Shown in pieces: positions 10,716 to 22,026 of a DNA stretch of 64,000 nt (positions are counted from its first letter, which is position 1; each line of letters starts with the position of its first letter). Location: assembly GCA_963210315.1 (NCBI GenBank), contig OY723254.1:898379-962378 (forward strand), written 5' to 3'. The stretch comes from Rhynchopus euleeides. Lineage: Eukaryota; Euglenozoa; Diplonemea; Diplonemida; Diplonemidae. Under the pieces are notes generated by a model, which worked only from the letters and a program-made list of their open reading frames with translations, was not told the DNA's origin and ran no database searches. The translations under genes were made by a program, and so were the position numbers.

Positions 10716-11560
10716 CTGCCGCACATCAGCGGAGCACACCGCGCAGGCGTGCACCTGGCATCCCTCAGTGAGGCACTTCCGGCGTACCTGGCCCTTGTTC
10801 CGGCTCTCCTCGCAGACATCACAGGTGAAGCCACCCACCACCTGACAGCGCGGCTGCTTGAGGGTGTCGTAGGAATGGGTGTGCTCAGGCGGGGGCGCGT
10901 CACGGCTGCGGCTGGGTGACACCGCGGACATCACCACGTGCATCAGCTTTGATGCCAGGGAGGGCGCTTGCTGGGAGTTGCCGTCGTCGTCGTCTGCGGC
11001 GTCCGTCCGCTTCCGCTTGGCCTTTTTGCCCGCCTCCTGCTCGCCACCCTCCATCTCCACCGTGTCATCGATGGCAGCCGTCGTCGTAGGCGCCGTCGCA
11101 TCAGGGTTCGCAGCGGTGGTTGTCGCACCCAGAGGGGGGAACTCCTTCTCGTCCTTCAGGTCGATGTCGGGGCGTTCGGGCAGGCGGACGTGCTTGCCCT
11201 TCTGCTGACCCTTAGGAGGAGTGTACCGCTGCATCGGAGTCGGCCGGTTGTCCTCCTTCCCTGCGGGCCTGATCCACAGCGGCGGGTCGCTCAGCCGCTT
11301 CACCTGCACAAACTGCGGGGGTGCCGCCGACGCCACGATGCACGTGCGTCCGCCCTTCTGCCTGAAGGACGTGCACAGTTTCACGTCCCACTCCGCTGCC
11401 GTCAGCACACCCATCACGTCCGCCTGGTGCTCGTTGGCCCGAGCCCCAGTCACCACATACCGCTGCATCGGGGGTCCCTGATCCTGCGGAGCTGCTGCGT
11501 CCCCGAGCGCCTGCCGCAGTGTGTCCACCTGGTCCGCCGTCGCCGCACGCACGAACAGCG
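10713..11560 (-). CDS. LINE copy A ORF1, 5'-truncated
   Basis: An open frame of about 280 residues ends at the TGA shared in frame with ORF2. No ATG is found at its start, and the frame continues into the palindromic junction at 11560-11618, so the true N-terminus is missing. The first part is moderately charged with no domain I can name. The middle has a basic cluster (KKAKRKR) next to an aspartate run, which may act in nuclear entry or nucleic acid binding. The C-terminus has a Cys-rich module with FTCDVCEE followed by C-x4-C-x4-C-x2-C, probably zinc-binding. LINE ORF1 proteins usually bind the element RNA and act as chaperones; that role is inferred from position only. Confidence 0.75.
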
Positions 11561-11618
11561 TTTTTTTCCCCAGCCTGATTACCCCAACAGTTGGGGTAAT
11601 CAGGCTGGGGAAAAAAAC
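11560..11618. repeat. Perfect 28-bp-arm palindrome at the LINE 5' junction
   Basis: The sequence GTTTTTTTCCCC... and its complement meet with a 3-base centre near 11589. The outer half (plus strand, from 11591) matches the flank found 3' of the LINE (T7 then CCCCAGCCTGATTACCCC in LINE orientation). The inner copy is inverted and joined directly to ORF1. This marks an aberrant 5' junction made during insertion or repair. Confidence 0.75.
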
Positions 11619-12426
11619 AACAAATCACAACAAATCACACCCGATCGTCAGCTGATTGAGGGTGTGATATGAGGGTTCTATCCAACAAGGATATCAAGGC
11701 GGCACTTTCAAAGTCCTGCCAAGGACAGCGCCACGTGGGTGTGTGCTTCTGATATATGTTATGTCATCATGTGAACCCTCCCCAGCGTGTGCCAACATCC
11801 CTGACACGCTCACGAAAAGCATGACACGGAGAAAACAGGTGCCGAAACAACCTGCCGAGCACACGGGTGGTGCCACGTTGATCCACACCCGATCACAACA
11901 GATCTCAACCCGATCACAACAAATCACAAGGCAAATGTTGTGATTTGTTGTGATTTTTTGCGATTTGTTGCGGCCAGTTGACTTGGATAGCGTATCAGTT
12001 CTCGTGCGTCGTCTTTCGTAGACGTTCTGTACGATACGGATCCGCTAATCCAACATAGCAAACGGCCAGTTGTGATTTGTTGTGACTAGGTGTGACGTGG
12101 TGTGATTTGTTGTCACCAGTTGTGACGACTTGTGATCCTTTTGTGATGAGTTGTGATGAGGTGTGATCTGTTGTGATCTGTTGTGATCGCGATCCAAAAT
12201 TTCAAATTTTTGAAATTTTGGATCGCGATCACAACAGATCACAACAGATCACAACAGATCACAACAGATCACAACAGATCACACCTCATCACAACTCATC
12301 ACAAAAGGGTCACAAGTCGTCACAACTGGTCGCAACAAATCACAACTGGCCACAACAAATCGCAACAAATCGCAACAAATCACAACAAATCACAACATTT
12401 GGCGTTGTGATTTGTTGTGATCGGGT
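11619..12426. repeat. GTGATYTGTT-type repeats and palindrome centre
   Basis: A 10-bp motif, GTGATTTGTT or GTGATCTGTT, recurs in clusters. It reads left to right on the plus strand up to about 12184 and inverted after it. At 12185-12230 a perfect hairpin (GATCGCGATCCAAAATTTCA arms, short AT centre) is the symmetry point of the whole 12-kb palindrome. The left side has an extra 75-bp or so segment (about 11986-12061) bounded by direct repeats of CGGCCAGTTG. No gene is seen. Confidence 0.7.
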
Positions 12427-15186
12427 CTGCTGCAGCTGGACCGCTCAGGGTGGCCCCCGTGCCTTGCGAGATACGGCGTGGTGCCAGAGGGATTCCAGGT
12501 AGACGAGACCTTGCTGCACACGCTGATGGGGCGCATCGTGCTGAAGCGGTGGGAGCTCGAGGCGAAGATGCGGCGCGCTGGACCCCTCGTGCACCCCTGG
12601 ACGGCTGCTCTCTCCTGGCCGGCAGAGGCTTTTGACTTCGACGTATCCAGTATCCCAGAGAAGCCAGCAGCGCGGCTGTGGCCGTATAGCGCTGCGTCTC
12701 TCAGGGCGATACTTGCGTGGCTCGCAGCGCTCCAATGGACGAAGCAAGGCACGGTGTCGAACATCGAGCTCGCCCTTGACTTCGAAATCTTCACAGGGAA
12801 GGCGTTACAGCCCTCGGAGCGCTCGGCACGAACCTCCAACCCCGCGATGGCCGAGCGTGGCAACCTCCTCTGGACGATGATGGGCTGCCTGAAGAGGCTA
12901 TGCGACCAGCTAAGCCTTCCTACCCCGTGGCCTGCGCGACGCGAGGACCGGGTCGGCTCCCTCTGCTCGGTAGGCGCTGGAGAGGTCTGGGGCGGGATGA
13001 CACCCCGGCCCGTGTTCGCAGGTGGCGCAGAGACGATCGCGGCGTTAGAGGCGAGTGCAGAACAGGCATGTGCGGCCGCAGGCGTCGATGCAGACGGCAA
13101 TATCGTGAGGTGGGGAACAAACGTGTTCCCAGACTACACTGGGATCCCCCGGACCACGCGAGCCTCACAATGGGATGGGCCACGCCCGCCCCCGCCGCGC
13201 AGCGCTATACCCGTACCAGTGCCGCGGTCGCTCGCGAGCACGTCTCTGGGCCCCCGGAAAGTGTGCAACGCGCATTCGAAACCGAAATGCGACGAGTGCG
13301 ATACTGCCAAGCGGAATTACGCACTGACGATAGCTGCGTGTTGCCGCGTCCACCACCACCACGCGGACGGCCTGAAGGTGATGTGCTGTGAGACACACCA
13401 CATGACGCGATGCGGCACCTGCGCCAATGTGAAGACATGCTGCGCGGCCGGCCACCATGGGCGCGCCCCCAGGGTCGACCAAGTTGCGAGCACGGATGAC
13501 GACAGCAGCAGCTGCGAAGACGACTCTGACAGCGAGGGAGAGGAGGGCAGCTCTGGTGCCACTGAGCATGATGGAGACGACGCTGCAGATGCGGGCTCCA
13601 CCAGCGAGGAAGTCCCTCCCTCGTCTGAGATGGATAGCGACACGACGGCTGCGGCTGCGGTGAAACGCACCGCCATCGTTCTGGACGCCTCCGACGAGGA
13701 CTCGATGGGGCAGGATGCCGTGAAACGCACCGCTATTTGTTTAGATCACTCTGACGAGGGCCCGTCCCTCTGGGGGGCTGGGATAGTGTGTGTGCGACAG
13801 CCAGAGTGGGACATGTGTGCGTCTCTTCTTCTTCTTTGGCCGGGCGTGATTGAGCATTTGGCTCTTCGCTGCCCCGACGATCAGCCCAGTGAGGGCGAGT
13901 TGGGTTCTTCTGCGGAGTCATCTGCGTTGACCCCACGCGAATTCCCTGGTTTTCTTTTCTCGCCTTCCCCTCGAATGAATACCCCTGCTTCCCCTACCCC
14001 GCGTAAGATGGGTGCAGAGCACGTTACGCTTGATGCGGATGAATCGTCGGGCTCCCAGCCTGATGATGCTCGTCTCGCTCCACCAGCAGATACAGCACCG
14101 CCTCCGGCGCCCTCTCCGGCTCCGGAGCTCGTGCTGCACACAGACCTGCTGGACGGGCTACAGACCCCGCAGTCGGGCTCGCCGCCCCTCCCAGAGAGCG
14201 CCACGCAACGGAGATCTCCGAGCCCTTGCGTGGGGCGCCGCCTTCCTTTCTCTCCCTCTCTCCCCTCTGAGTCCTCGGTGCCCCGCGCGCAGAAGCGGGT
14301 AGCACCCATACAGGAGACAGGCGAATCTGCCCTGGGGCAACGCTCCTTTAACAACAGAAGAGTAGAACCTCAACCCCCCGTGTCCCCTGGTTCACCGATT
14401 TCAGCGTCAAGCCTTCGGCCTGACGAGGATAGTATCATGTCCCCATCAGAACTTGCTTCCCCCCTTCCTCTCTCGCCTGCACCTTCCCTTGTTGTGGATG
14501 ACTCGCCGGGCTTTCAGCCCGTCGACACTCGGCTTAGTCCCCCATCAGACACTGTGTCACCCCCACCACCCTCTCCATGTCAGGAGCCCCTAGTGCCTTT
14601 AGACACTGCAACCCCCTCTCTTCCCGACTGGCAGGCAGAAACGCCGTCTCACCAGGGGGGCGACACGCTCTCCCACGAGTGCACGTCGCCGAGCCCTTAC
14701 GTGGGGCGTCGACTTCCTTTCTCCCCTTCCTCCCCTTCTGAGTCCTCGGTTCCCCGCGCGCAGAAACGTGTAGCGCACATGCGGGAGGCAGACGAATCTG
14801 CCCTGGAGCGATGCTCGTTTCATAACAACAGAGCAGGTTTTCCTTCCTCCCGCACGATCATCAGCACAGCTAGATCAGGCGTGCCTTCCCCTTTCCCACG
14901 GGCCTCACAGGCCTTGCGCTTCTTGGAGCGCAAGACACGTGCTGTCCGTCCTTCTCGTTCTCGTTTCCTCCAGAAGCAGGTGTTGCGTGCGGTTCCGAAG
15001 CGCACCCGCTGCATCCCCTCTCCCACCATCTTTCGTTCGGCGGCTATTCCGCGCTCTTTTCAACGCGTCGTCGCGAAGATTGCGCCTCAGTATCAGCAGG
15101 CGCAATCTCCGGCTTCCAGTGTGTGTGTGTCCCCCCTCCTTTACAGCGCAACGAGGAGGAGAGCGAAACCGTGTGGTGTCACGTAG
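12427..15186 (+). pseudogene. LINE copy B ORF2 C-terminal remnant
   Basis: The frame is open for about 900 codons (first ATG near 12532, a GTG at 12478). It covers only the region after the reverse transcriptase: the Cys/His-rich domain (KPKCDECD, CC-x3-GHHG) and the Pro/Ser-rich tail. Endonuclease and reverse transcriptase are absent, so it cannot mobilise itself. It differs from copy A by only a few residues (for example RCPDDQ for CCPDDQ, SIMSPSE for SIMPPSE) and has no frameshift, which points to a recent origin or ongoing arm-to-arm conversion. Confidence 0.8.
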
Positions 15187-15300
15187 AGCAAGAGTAGGAT
15201 AGCGGGCCCGGTTCCTCACGGTATGGTCCTTCGGGGCCAGGCTGCGATGCCAGCACGCTAACCCAAATTGCAATACGATCGGGTGTGATTCGTTGTGATT
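12427..15300 (+). mobile_element. LINE copy B, 3' part only (right palindrome arm)
   Basis: This matches 3' LINE sequence of copy A (4086-6946) in inverted orientation. The break lies at GATCGGGT|CTGCTGCAGC: the left half matches the repeat zone near 11902 and the right half matches copy A near 6946. Because the DNA beyond the 3' end is also shared, this is a deleted palindrome arm and not a separate 5'-truncated insertion. Confidence 0.8.
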
Positions 15301-15688
15301 TGTTGTTTTTTTCCCCAGCCTGATTACCCCAAATACCCCCATTTTCTTCAAGGCCCAGTTGAGCTTCCACAAGACCGCCAAGCTAGCGAGCCACAGACGG
15401 GAGGGGAGCCGTAGCTGGTATCACGAAACAGGGCTCGGAGACGAGTGACAGAACAGCCCATAGAGAGGGACGTCGGGGAGGGGATGGGTGGGGTGAGGGG
15501 AGGGAGAGGGAGAGAGGGCGTTACGTAAGCTCAAAGACAGAAAAAACAAAAGTGTCACTTCAACTCTGCCGCTCTTCCTCTACTACTTGGTACTTCGTTT
15601 GATGCGTTGACGCTTCCACAGCGAGCATGACCCAATTTTGCCTCAGTGCGTTGACGCTTCCACACACACTTACAAACCCACTTGCCTG

Positions 15689-17490
15689 ATGAAGGGGGTG
15701 GTGTGTAGAGCACGTTTGGCAGAGCTGAATGACACTTTCCGCGCGAAAGTCGTGTGCGTAACAAAAAAAAGGCCCTCCTTTTGGCGGTTCTTTTCAATTT
15801 TGATCAGGAAGCGCTCCAAAAAAGAATCGAAAGTCAACAAAAACCAAAAATCAAAACGAAAAGGGCTATGCAGAGAGAGAGAGCCCATAAGACATAGAGA
15901 GTAGGGGAGGGGGAAGAGAGTCGCGACGAAGTATAAGAAAGGTAAAGCACGGAGTTGACCTCCTGGTGGGGGGGGGGGGTGCTATACGGTCGGTAAAAAC
16001 TATGGGTGATTTTCATGATCAAGAAAGGGCGGGTGGTGGTAGGGGGGAGGGGGGGGGGGTTTTTTTTTCGACGGCGAGCAGCGTATACGCAATAATAAAG
16101 GAACCCTGGGGTCTTCGCTAGTCGTTATCCTTCGTCAATCTTCGTCAGTTTTCAGCCAATTCAACTGGGGATGCACCAAAATGCACTGACGATCACCCCG
16201 TAGCGAAGACCCCCCCTGGGCTCGGAAGATGTGCAGAAAATAATGGGGCGGGTAATGAAAGAGAGAAAAGTCAGGTACAGACAGAGAGAGAGAGAGAGAG
16301 TCGTGAAGCTTGCTTTGGTCTGCGCTTGCGTTGGCTGAAGCTTCAGGGGGGGGAAGGGGGGCAGCACGCCAGAGGCACAATGCCAATCACTAAGAGATAA
16401 AGGGGGAGAGAGGGGGGGGGGGATATCGAATTCCCGAGAAAAGGAGATGGCAATGGGGCCCCAATAAACGCGCGATGTACTGCCCACTGATATGGGGGGG
16501 GGGGGGGGGGGGGGGGTGAAGCCTCAACTCTCTGCATTATAATGCCAAAGTGTGTCAGCGTGGCACCTCATTGAACGGTAGGGGCCGAGAGGGGACTTCG
16601 CTCTACGCCTATGCTGTGTGTCAAAACAGTGCCACTTTGCAGCCAGTGCATTGGTGAGGCCCCCCCACCCCCCCCCCCCACCCCCTACGGTGGTGGTTGC
16701 AACACGTGGCAGCAAAACCACCCCCCCCCTCCCCCTAGAATGAGAACGAGCTGCCAGACCCACCCGCCGGGCCAACGACATGGCAGCACGAGATACAGGT
16801 GGGCAGGTCACTATACAACCCTTATCACGGGGCAGGCTTTTGTTGCGGTGCGCCTAGCAAACGCACTTTGCAATAATCACAAAAATCTGACAAATCACCA
16901 GAGCAAGGCATCACGCCGTCTCCTGAGGCGTCACAAGGTGGGCCGTGTGGGTGAGCGGGGGAACAAGAGAGGAGTGAGGGGGGCAGACTGCACAGCCCTG
17001 TGTCTGCCAAGTTGCTTCAGGCGACATCCCCCCCGGCCTCGATGCAGGCGCGCACCTGAGAATCGGAGGGAATAGGCGCTTTTCGCAAGCCCGGCACACC
17101 ACCAAAGGCCGCGGTTGCCACCTCCCCTCCCACCCCCGCCCCCCCTGATCTGGCGTGACCTCCAGGGGACAGCAAACGCCAACATGACACCGGGAGTTGA
17201 TTTGCCAACTGCTAGAAGGCGAAGGGCGCAACCAGCTCTGGGCCCCCGACCTGGGTTGCGGGCGTGGCTGGGATGATGGGGCGTGTGTGTGTGTCCGGGG
17301 TGGACTTCACAGGCCATGGCTATATAGCCACGGGTTTTGAGGGGGGCCACAGGGGCCCCAGACCTGTGGTGGGATCTGTCGTGTGGTATGTACCTGTCAA
17401 AACCTTGACTTGTGTGCTGCACGATAATGCGGAGTCACATCGGGTGACGGGTGGCGACCAGACCCACAGCAAGCCAACCTCACCGAATCT
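15689..17490. other. Gene-free stretch with simple repeats
   Basis: No gene that I can support. It contains G homopolymers (15969-15979 and a 23-base run at 16494-16516), a short (GA)n at 16281-16300, and a C-rich tract at 16661-16690. Frames here are short and low-complexity. Confidence 0.5.
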
Positions 17491-17499
17491 AGGCGCTCT

Positions 17500-17770
17500 C
17501 CAGGAAAAGACGCTCACTACCATGGCATCCGGCGGCTGGGGGGCTCCGCCCAGACTCCCCTGTGGTGTGTCTAGCGACAAAGTAAGAGGAGTGCCGTTCA
17601 GAATAACGGGCCAAAATTCAGTTCCTCCGGCGGCTGGGGGACAGTTCCTCCGGTACCCGTAGTGCGAGCACTGACCTCAGGGGAGGAACCCAAAGAGGCC
17701 GACCCTTCGGTCGAAGGCTCGCTTGCCAGGGTTTGTGGAACCATCGGAGTGCCTAGTAGTGGTAACCTTG
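17500..17770 (-). repeat. Diverged, rearranged copy of the hAT-borne core
   Basis: Read on the minus strand, this contains CCACAGGGGAGTCTG, a degraded hairpin, CCAGCCGCCGGA and GGTAGTGAGCGTCT, plus the upstream segment GGCAAGCGAGCCTTCG also seen near 49740. I cannot find ends or a target duplication, so the copy is old or truncated. Confidence 0.55.
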
Positions 17771-20700
17771 ATCGGGCGCCCTGAAGACGCGTGAGAAATT
17801 TCAGGGGGTTGCAGACAAGCTGGCTGGTTGTTATACACGGTTTTTTTTGCATCTGTGGCTATTCGCAGAAACCCTGGAGTTTACCCAAATATTTTTTTCG
17901 GAGCGCCCCTTATGCACAGTGTAGTATATTACTGATCCGGGTGGCAACCGCAAAGAAAAAAGGGAGCAATGCAGACAACATTTGTGATGCGGCTTGTCAG
18001 GTGCCTTCGCTATTTGGCAGCTAATTGAGGCAAGTTTCGGCATTTTCCCTCAGCAAGAAGGCGAAATGCACCAAAAATGCGCTCGTTGGCACCGCGTAGC
18101 GAAGCAACTCTGTGTGTTCAAAAGAAATTCACAGGTGTCTGGAGGTGGCTCTGTCACATCGGTGTTTCGACAACCGGCTGATTCCGGAAGCGAGGCCCGA
18201 GGGTGATGGAACAGCGCCTCAGTGAAATCCGGGTTGATGTCACTTGCCTCTTTGCCTGTTTTGAATTTGTTCGGCCTGATGGCAACGCGGGGAATAGCTC
18301 AGATCGCGTCCATCGAATAGCTTTCTTGTTCATCCGTATGCACGGCAAATCATCATCAACAACAAAATGGAGAGACGAAAGAAGGTGGCAACCTTTTCTG
18401 ATCCAATTGAGCCACACTAGATCGTGGCCTGCACTGCTCTCTGTGAGAGAAGCAGTGTGTCTGTTCGGTTATGCAAACAAACCACAGGAGGTCTTCACTA
18501 CGGTGCCGAAATCGGTCTGTTTTGGTACATTTCCTCCCATGCATAGGAGGAAATCGCCAAACCTTTGCCGAAAAGTTGCCGATAGCGAGATCACCACTGG
18601 CTCGTTTGTGTCATTGTTGAAATACAGCCGCAATCCTCTCGGGATGTCAGCCCGTTTTCGTCGCTTCACAGTTCATACAGTCGCGCAGTATGGCGTCCCC
18701 AGTGTCTTCGCTGTTGCGACTGTCATATAAACATCCAAAACATACAGTTTGGTGCGACGTTTGTTCGGTTGCGAAAGAATAAGGGTGGGTGCGGATGCAC
18801 TCTTCGTGATGCGGATAATCAACAGGAATGCACACCACCCCCAGACCCCTGTTACGCAGGCTGGGGCTTCTGTCGGATGGACGGGAAAAAGACTTCGTCA
18901 AGTAATGAAGGCAGTTCGGGAAGGTAAGACTTGGCTTGACAAAAACGCACGATAATCAGGCACGCGCACGACATGGCTCGCCTCCCCCTGCGGCAAGCTG
19001 CCTCTTCAACACGCGGAGACAAATATACCAGCAGAAGGGGCCGTGAGCCGAATTAGATATTTCGTTGCATCGCGACCTGAAGCAAATCGTGGTCAAGAGT
19101 CAAGCCAGTAGAGTCATACCCCACCCGGGGTAACAAGCTCAAGCAAATAAGAATCCTCACGAGCAGCATCCTGACATCTTGCTGGGAACAGCACCACGCC
19201 CCCTGCCGTTCTGTTTAGAGAGCACAACACCGGGCTGCTTTGCTTTGTCTTTTTCACCCTTCTCAAGGGGAACCAGGCCATCGAAGTGGCCCTTGACATT
19301 TTGTTTTGTGCGCGCCTATGCATGCATGAGTATTCACACGCGCGCTTCACAACATATTTTCTTCTAGACGTGACCTGAGACAGGTTATGACAAATCCATG
19401 GGGTTGGGGAGATGATCCGTTGGTCCTTCCTACGATACGCTTTAACTTTTGACCTTTGCAGTTGTAAGCCAAGAGTGGGGCCACTGCGGCGTGGCTTGGC
19501 AGGCACGTGGGATGTGTGACACCAGGCACCCGCACCCCACCTCTCGGCCTGCCCCAACGAAGCTTTTTGGAAGAAAAGGACACGACAGGGCGCAGCGGAA
19601 GCTCGAAGGCACCTCCGTAGTAAAGAAGGACCCGCTCTGCGCCTTTGGCATTGTGTATTGTTTTCATTCGTTCGGTGCAGAACATACCCCTGGGTGGGAG
19701 GGGAAGGGGTCGGAGGGCCGTCACTCGTGCGAAATATCAGCGACCGTCCCTGCAACATTCATCCTGAGCCGGCACTGCAGGAGACGGTGTCGAGGTGGTC
19801 GTGACCGGAGGTGCAAAGAAGGTTGTTGTTTTTTTCCAGGTGGATCATCTACAAGCAACACACTTCGGTGAAACTCTTGCGAAGCGCGGTGCATTGATTA
19901 GTTTTCACCAGAGCCGGCCTGTTCTGGTGATGGTTATCTCCTTTCGCACAAAATGAGGCCAACCTTTCATCAGCCAAGGGATACGGAACGGGGGCTACTG
20001 GATCAGCAATCATAGAGATCAGCCGCATCTGAAAAGACCGAGGATGGGGCCAAAGGAATGGTGGTTGGGGGTACGGCTCAGAAAGTAAAGGAAACACGTG
20101 AGCAGCAGTTTCTCTCGCAAAAAAAGGATACGGGGCCTTCGCTCCAGAAGTGCAGAAAAGGCGAGTCGCCTCACAACAAGGGAGACAGAACGACACATTT
20201 TTTTGACACAAAGCGGAGGTCCGCCCAAAGAGTTTTTACGCACGTGCGCAAGATGGCGACCGCTCCGTGATTCATTTCGACTCGGGGGTGGAGCAGGGGG
20301 CACCGCTAATCCCAGTGGTGTGGGGAAGCCGGCTGCATTGTGTTGGGGAGGGTAGAGTTCGGAGGGCGGGGGTGAGGTGGGATGTGATCCGAAGGATCCC
20401 TGTTGTGGACAAACAGAACAAGAAAATAAAGTAAAACCACACAACCGGCCGCACTCCCAGTTGGGAGGGGGCCGACGAAGCATTCGACAACAAAACAATA
20501 AAAGGAGGAAAAACCCAGATCTGGGTTGTAGGCGTACACATAACAATTTTGCCTGTATTCGCATGCATGTGAAGACTCAGTGGTTGAGCACATTCCGAAT
20601 GCACTGTGAACTGGATATGGGAGGGCTGCGCACGAGTCACACAATATACAACTCATAAACACAGTAGGCCAACCCCAGGAGATATATCGCGACTGCAGCC

Positions 20701-21260
20701 CCGTTGCCCTACCACGCACTTTGTCAGCCCCGGGCTGAAGAAAAACCCCTGTATAAACACATGCAATCTGAATGGTTTGACACTTGTGCGGCGATGATAT
20801 CTCTTCCGCGTTGTTCTGGCCGCACGGTGTCATTGATCCCAAAACCTCATGTTAGGGGCGTGGAGCGATCGGCTGTGGCGCAGAAAATGGTGGAAAAATC
20901 ATGCCACAATCCGCACAGTGTCGAAACACTCCTAAAATCCTCCAAAACAACGAGAGATACCTTTTTTTTTGACAGCGTGGCGTTGGATGACGCCATCCTG
21001 AAGCAAAGTCAGAGTAAGCTCGTCAGATGCAATAAGCCACATTGGTGATCGCTGTGTTGCGGAGGGAACAAAACACAACACGCACATATACTCTTACCGA
21101 CTTCGGGACTGCAGTGAAGCGTTGTCTCCGGAGGGCCACGATGAGACGTTGGGAGGGAGGGTGGGCCATTTTTTGGTTGTATTTTGGTCATTTTTGCTTC
21201 TGGTTGGATTTTTTCAGGACGATATCTTTGGCTATAAACACCTCATGCAGACCATGAAAA
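17771..21260. other. Gene-poor stretch
   Basis: No gene I can defend. The frame at 18203-18730 (plus) is the longest ordinary one; it has no motif or low-complexity bias that would decide either way. Short similar segments, ATGCACCAAAA...CGTAGCGAAG, occur near 16170-16207 and 18066-18105, suggesting an old dispersed repeat. Confidence 0.4.
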
Positions 21261-21264
21261 AGAA

Positions 21265-21545
21265 TCCAGGCTTCTCTCGGGGTAGCCCCCCCCCCCCCTC
21301 CATGCCCTGGGGGGGGGGGGGGGGGGTAGGCAAAATCTTAAGGGGTGAACATTACGGGATTTTTCACATAGGCGAGGAACACGCACAAAATGGCTGTGAA
21401 CTTGAAACCCCGGCCCCTGGGAGTATTTGGGGGCGGTCTGGGTGGTTTTTGGGGGTATTTGGCCACTCCTGAGCCAATCCGTGACCATGTTCAAAAAATT
21501 GTAGTGGTTTGGTTCCGGCCCCCTCATTTGAACCCCCCTCCCGAC
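21265..21545 (+). repeat. Diverged dispersed repeat, left copy
   Basis: It begins with a C/G homopolymer hairpin (21284-21326), then CTTAAGG, GAACATTACG, TTTTTCACATAGGC, a GTTTTTGGGG region and GTAGTGGTTTGG. The same blocks occur in the same order, inverted, at 22650-22875. Confidence 0.5.
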
Positions 21546-22026
21546 CCCGTCCCGCCCTACTTGCTCGCAACATTCCGCCTTTTCGTTTCCTGAGTGGGCA
21601 CTGCTGCCTTTGGTTCAAATTGGGAGCGCAGGAACGTGACAAGCTTGGGAAGGAGTGCCTTCTCAGTACTTTCTCCGCTGTTGTGTTCTGCTGCAAGCGC
21701 GCACGCTTCTGCAGCAGGCATTCAATCTGGCTTCGTTCGGAATTCGGCCTCTTCCAAACCCCTGTGAACATTCTTCGCTGCAGAGGCACATAGGGTAGCC
21801 TTCTTCCTGAACATGCCTGAACATGTTCAATTCTTCAGCAGAATGAGTCACTGGCACACCGGTGAGTGCCTTGTTGTGCTTGAACTGTGCGATCTGTGCT
21901 GCGCGGTGACTATTGAGATCAGTGAGGACATTTGGTCCGACAGGTTCCCACGTGATGACTCACAGAAACCATTTATCGCGGGGACCGCGACAGCTTCGCC
22001 GTGGCCACACACCTCATCTTTGTCTG

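Larger units (their letters stand above)
3823..11560 (-). mobile_element. APE-type LINE, copy A, nearly complete
   Basis: On the minus strand this carries an ORF1 with a C-terminal Cys-rich domain (10713-11560) and a very long ORF2 (4182-10712) with apurinic endonuclease, reverse transcriptase and Cys/His domains. The 3' end runs into GTGATTTGTT-type repeats and then a T7CCCCAGCCTGATTACCCC flank. The same flank, with one 116-bp tail unit, is found on the 5' side, so this copy sits against the tail of an earlier insertion or within a tail-derived duplication. ORF1 has no ATG at its start and is open to the 5' junction at about 11560, so the element is 5'-truncated. Confidence 0.85.
3463..15688. 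repeat. Large palindrome (inverted duplication) with a one-arm deletion
   Basis: The left arm is about 3463-12207 and the right arm about 12207-15688. Three parts pair. The centre pairs (GATCGCGATCC-bearing repeats either side of 12207, reaching about 11905 on the left and 12425 on the right). The 3' half of a LINE pairs (3823-6946 with 12427-15320). The unique DNA beyond the LINE pairs too (3463-3800 with about 15320-15688). The right arm lacks the sequence matching about 6947-11902 of the left arm. The arms are near-identical, differing by scattered substitutions and two extra 116-bp units in the left arm. Confidence 0.8.

Noticed and set aside
12427..15300. LINE copy B as an independent 5'-truncated insertion
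   Set aside because: The unique DNA beyond its 3' end and the repeat DNA before it both match copy A surroundings, which fits a deleted palindrome arm and not a new insertion.
18203..18730. 175-residue plus-strand frame as a gene
   Set aside because: No motif, odd composition, and overlapping frames of similar length on the other strand.
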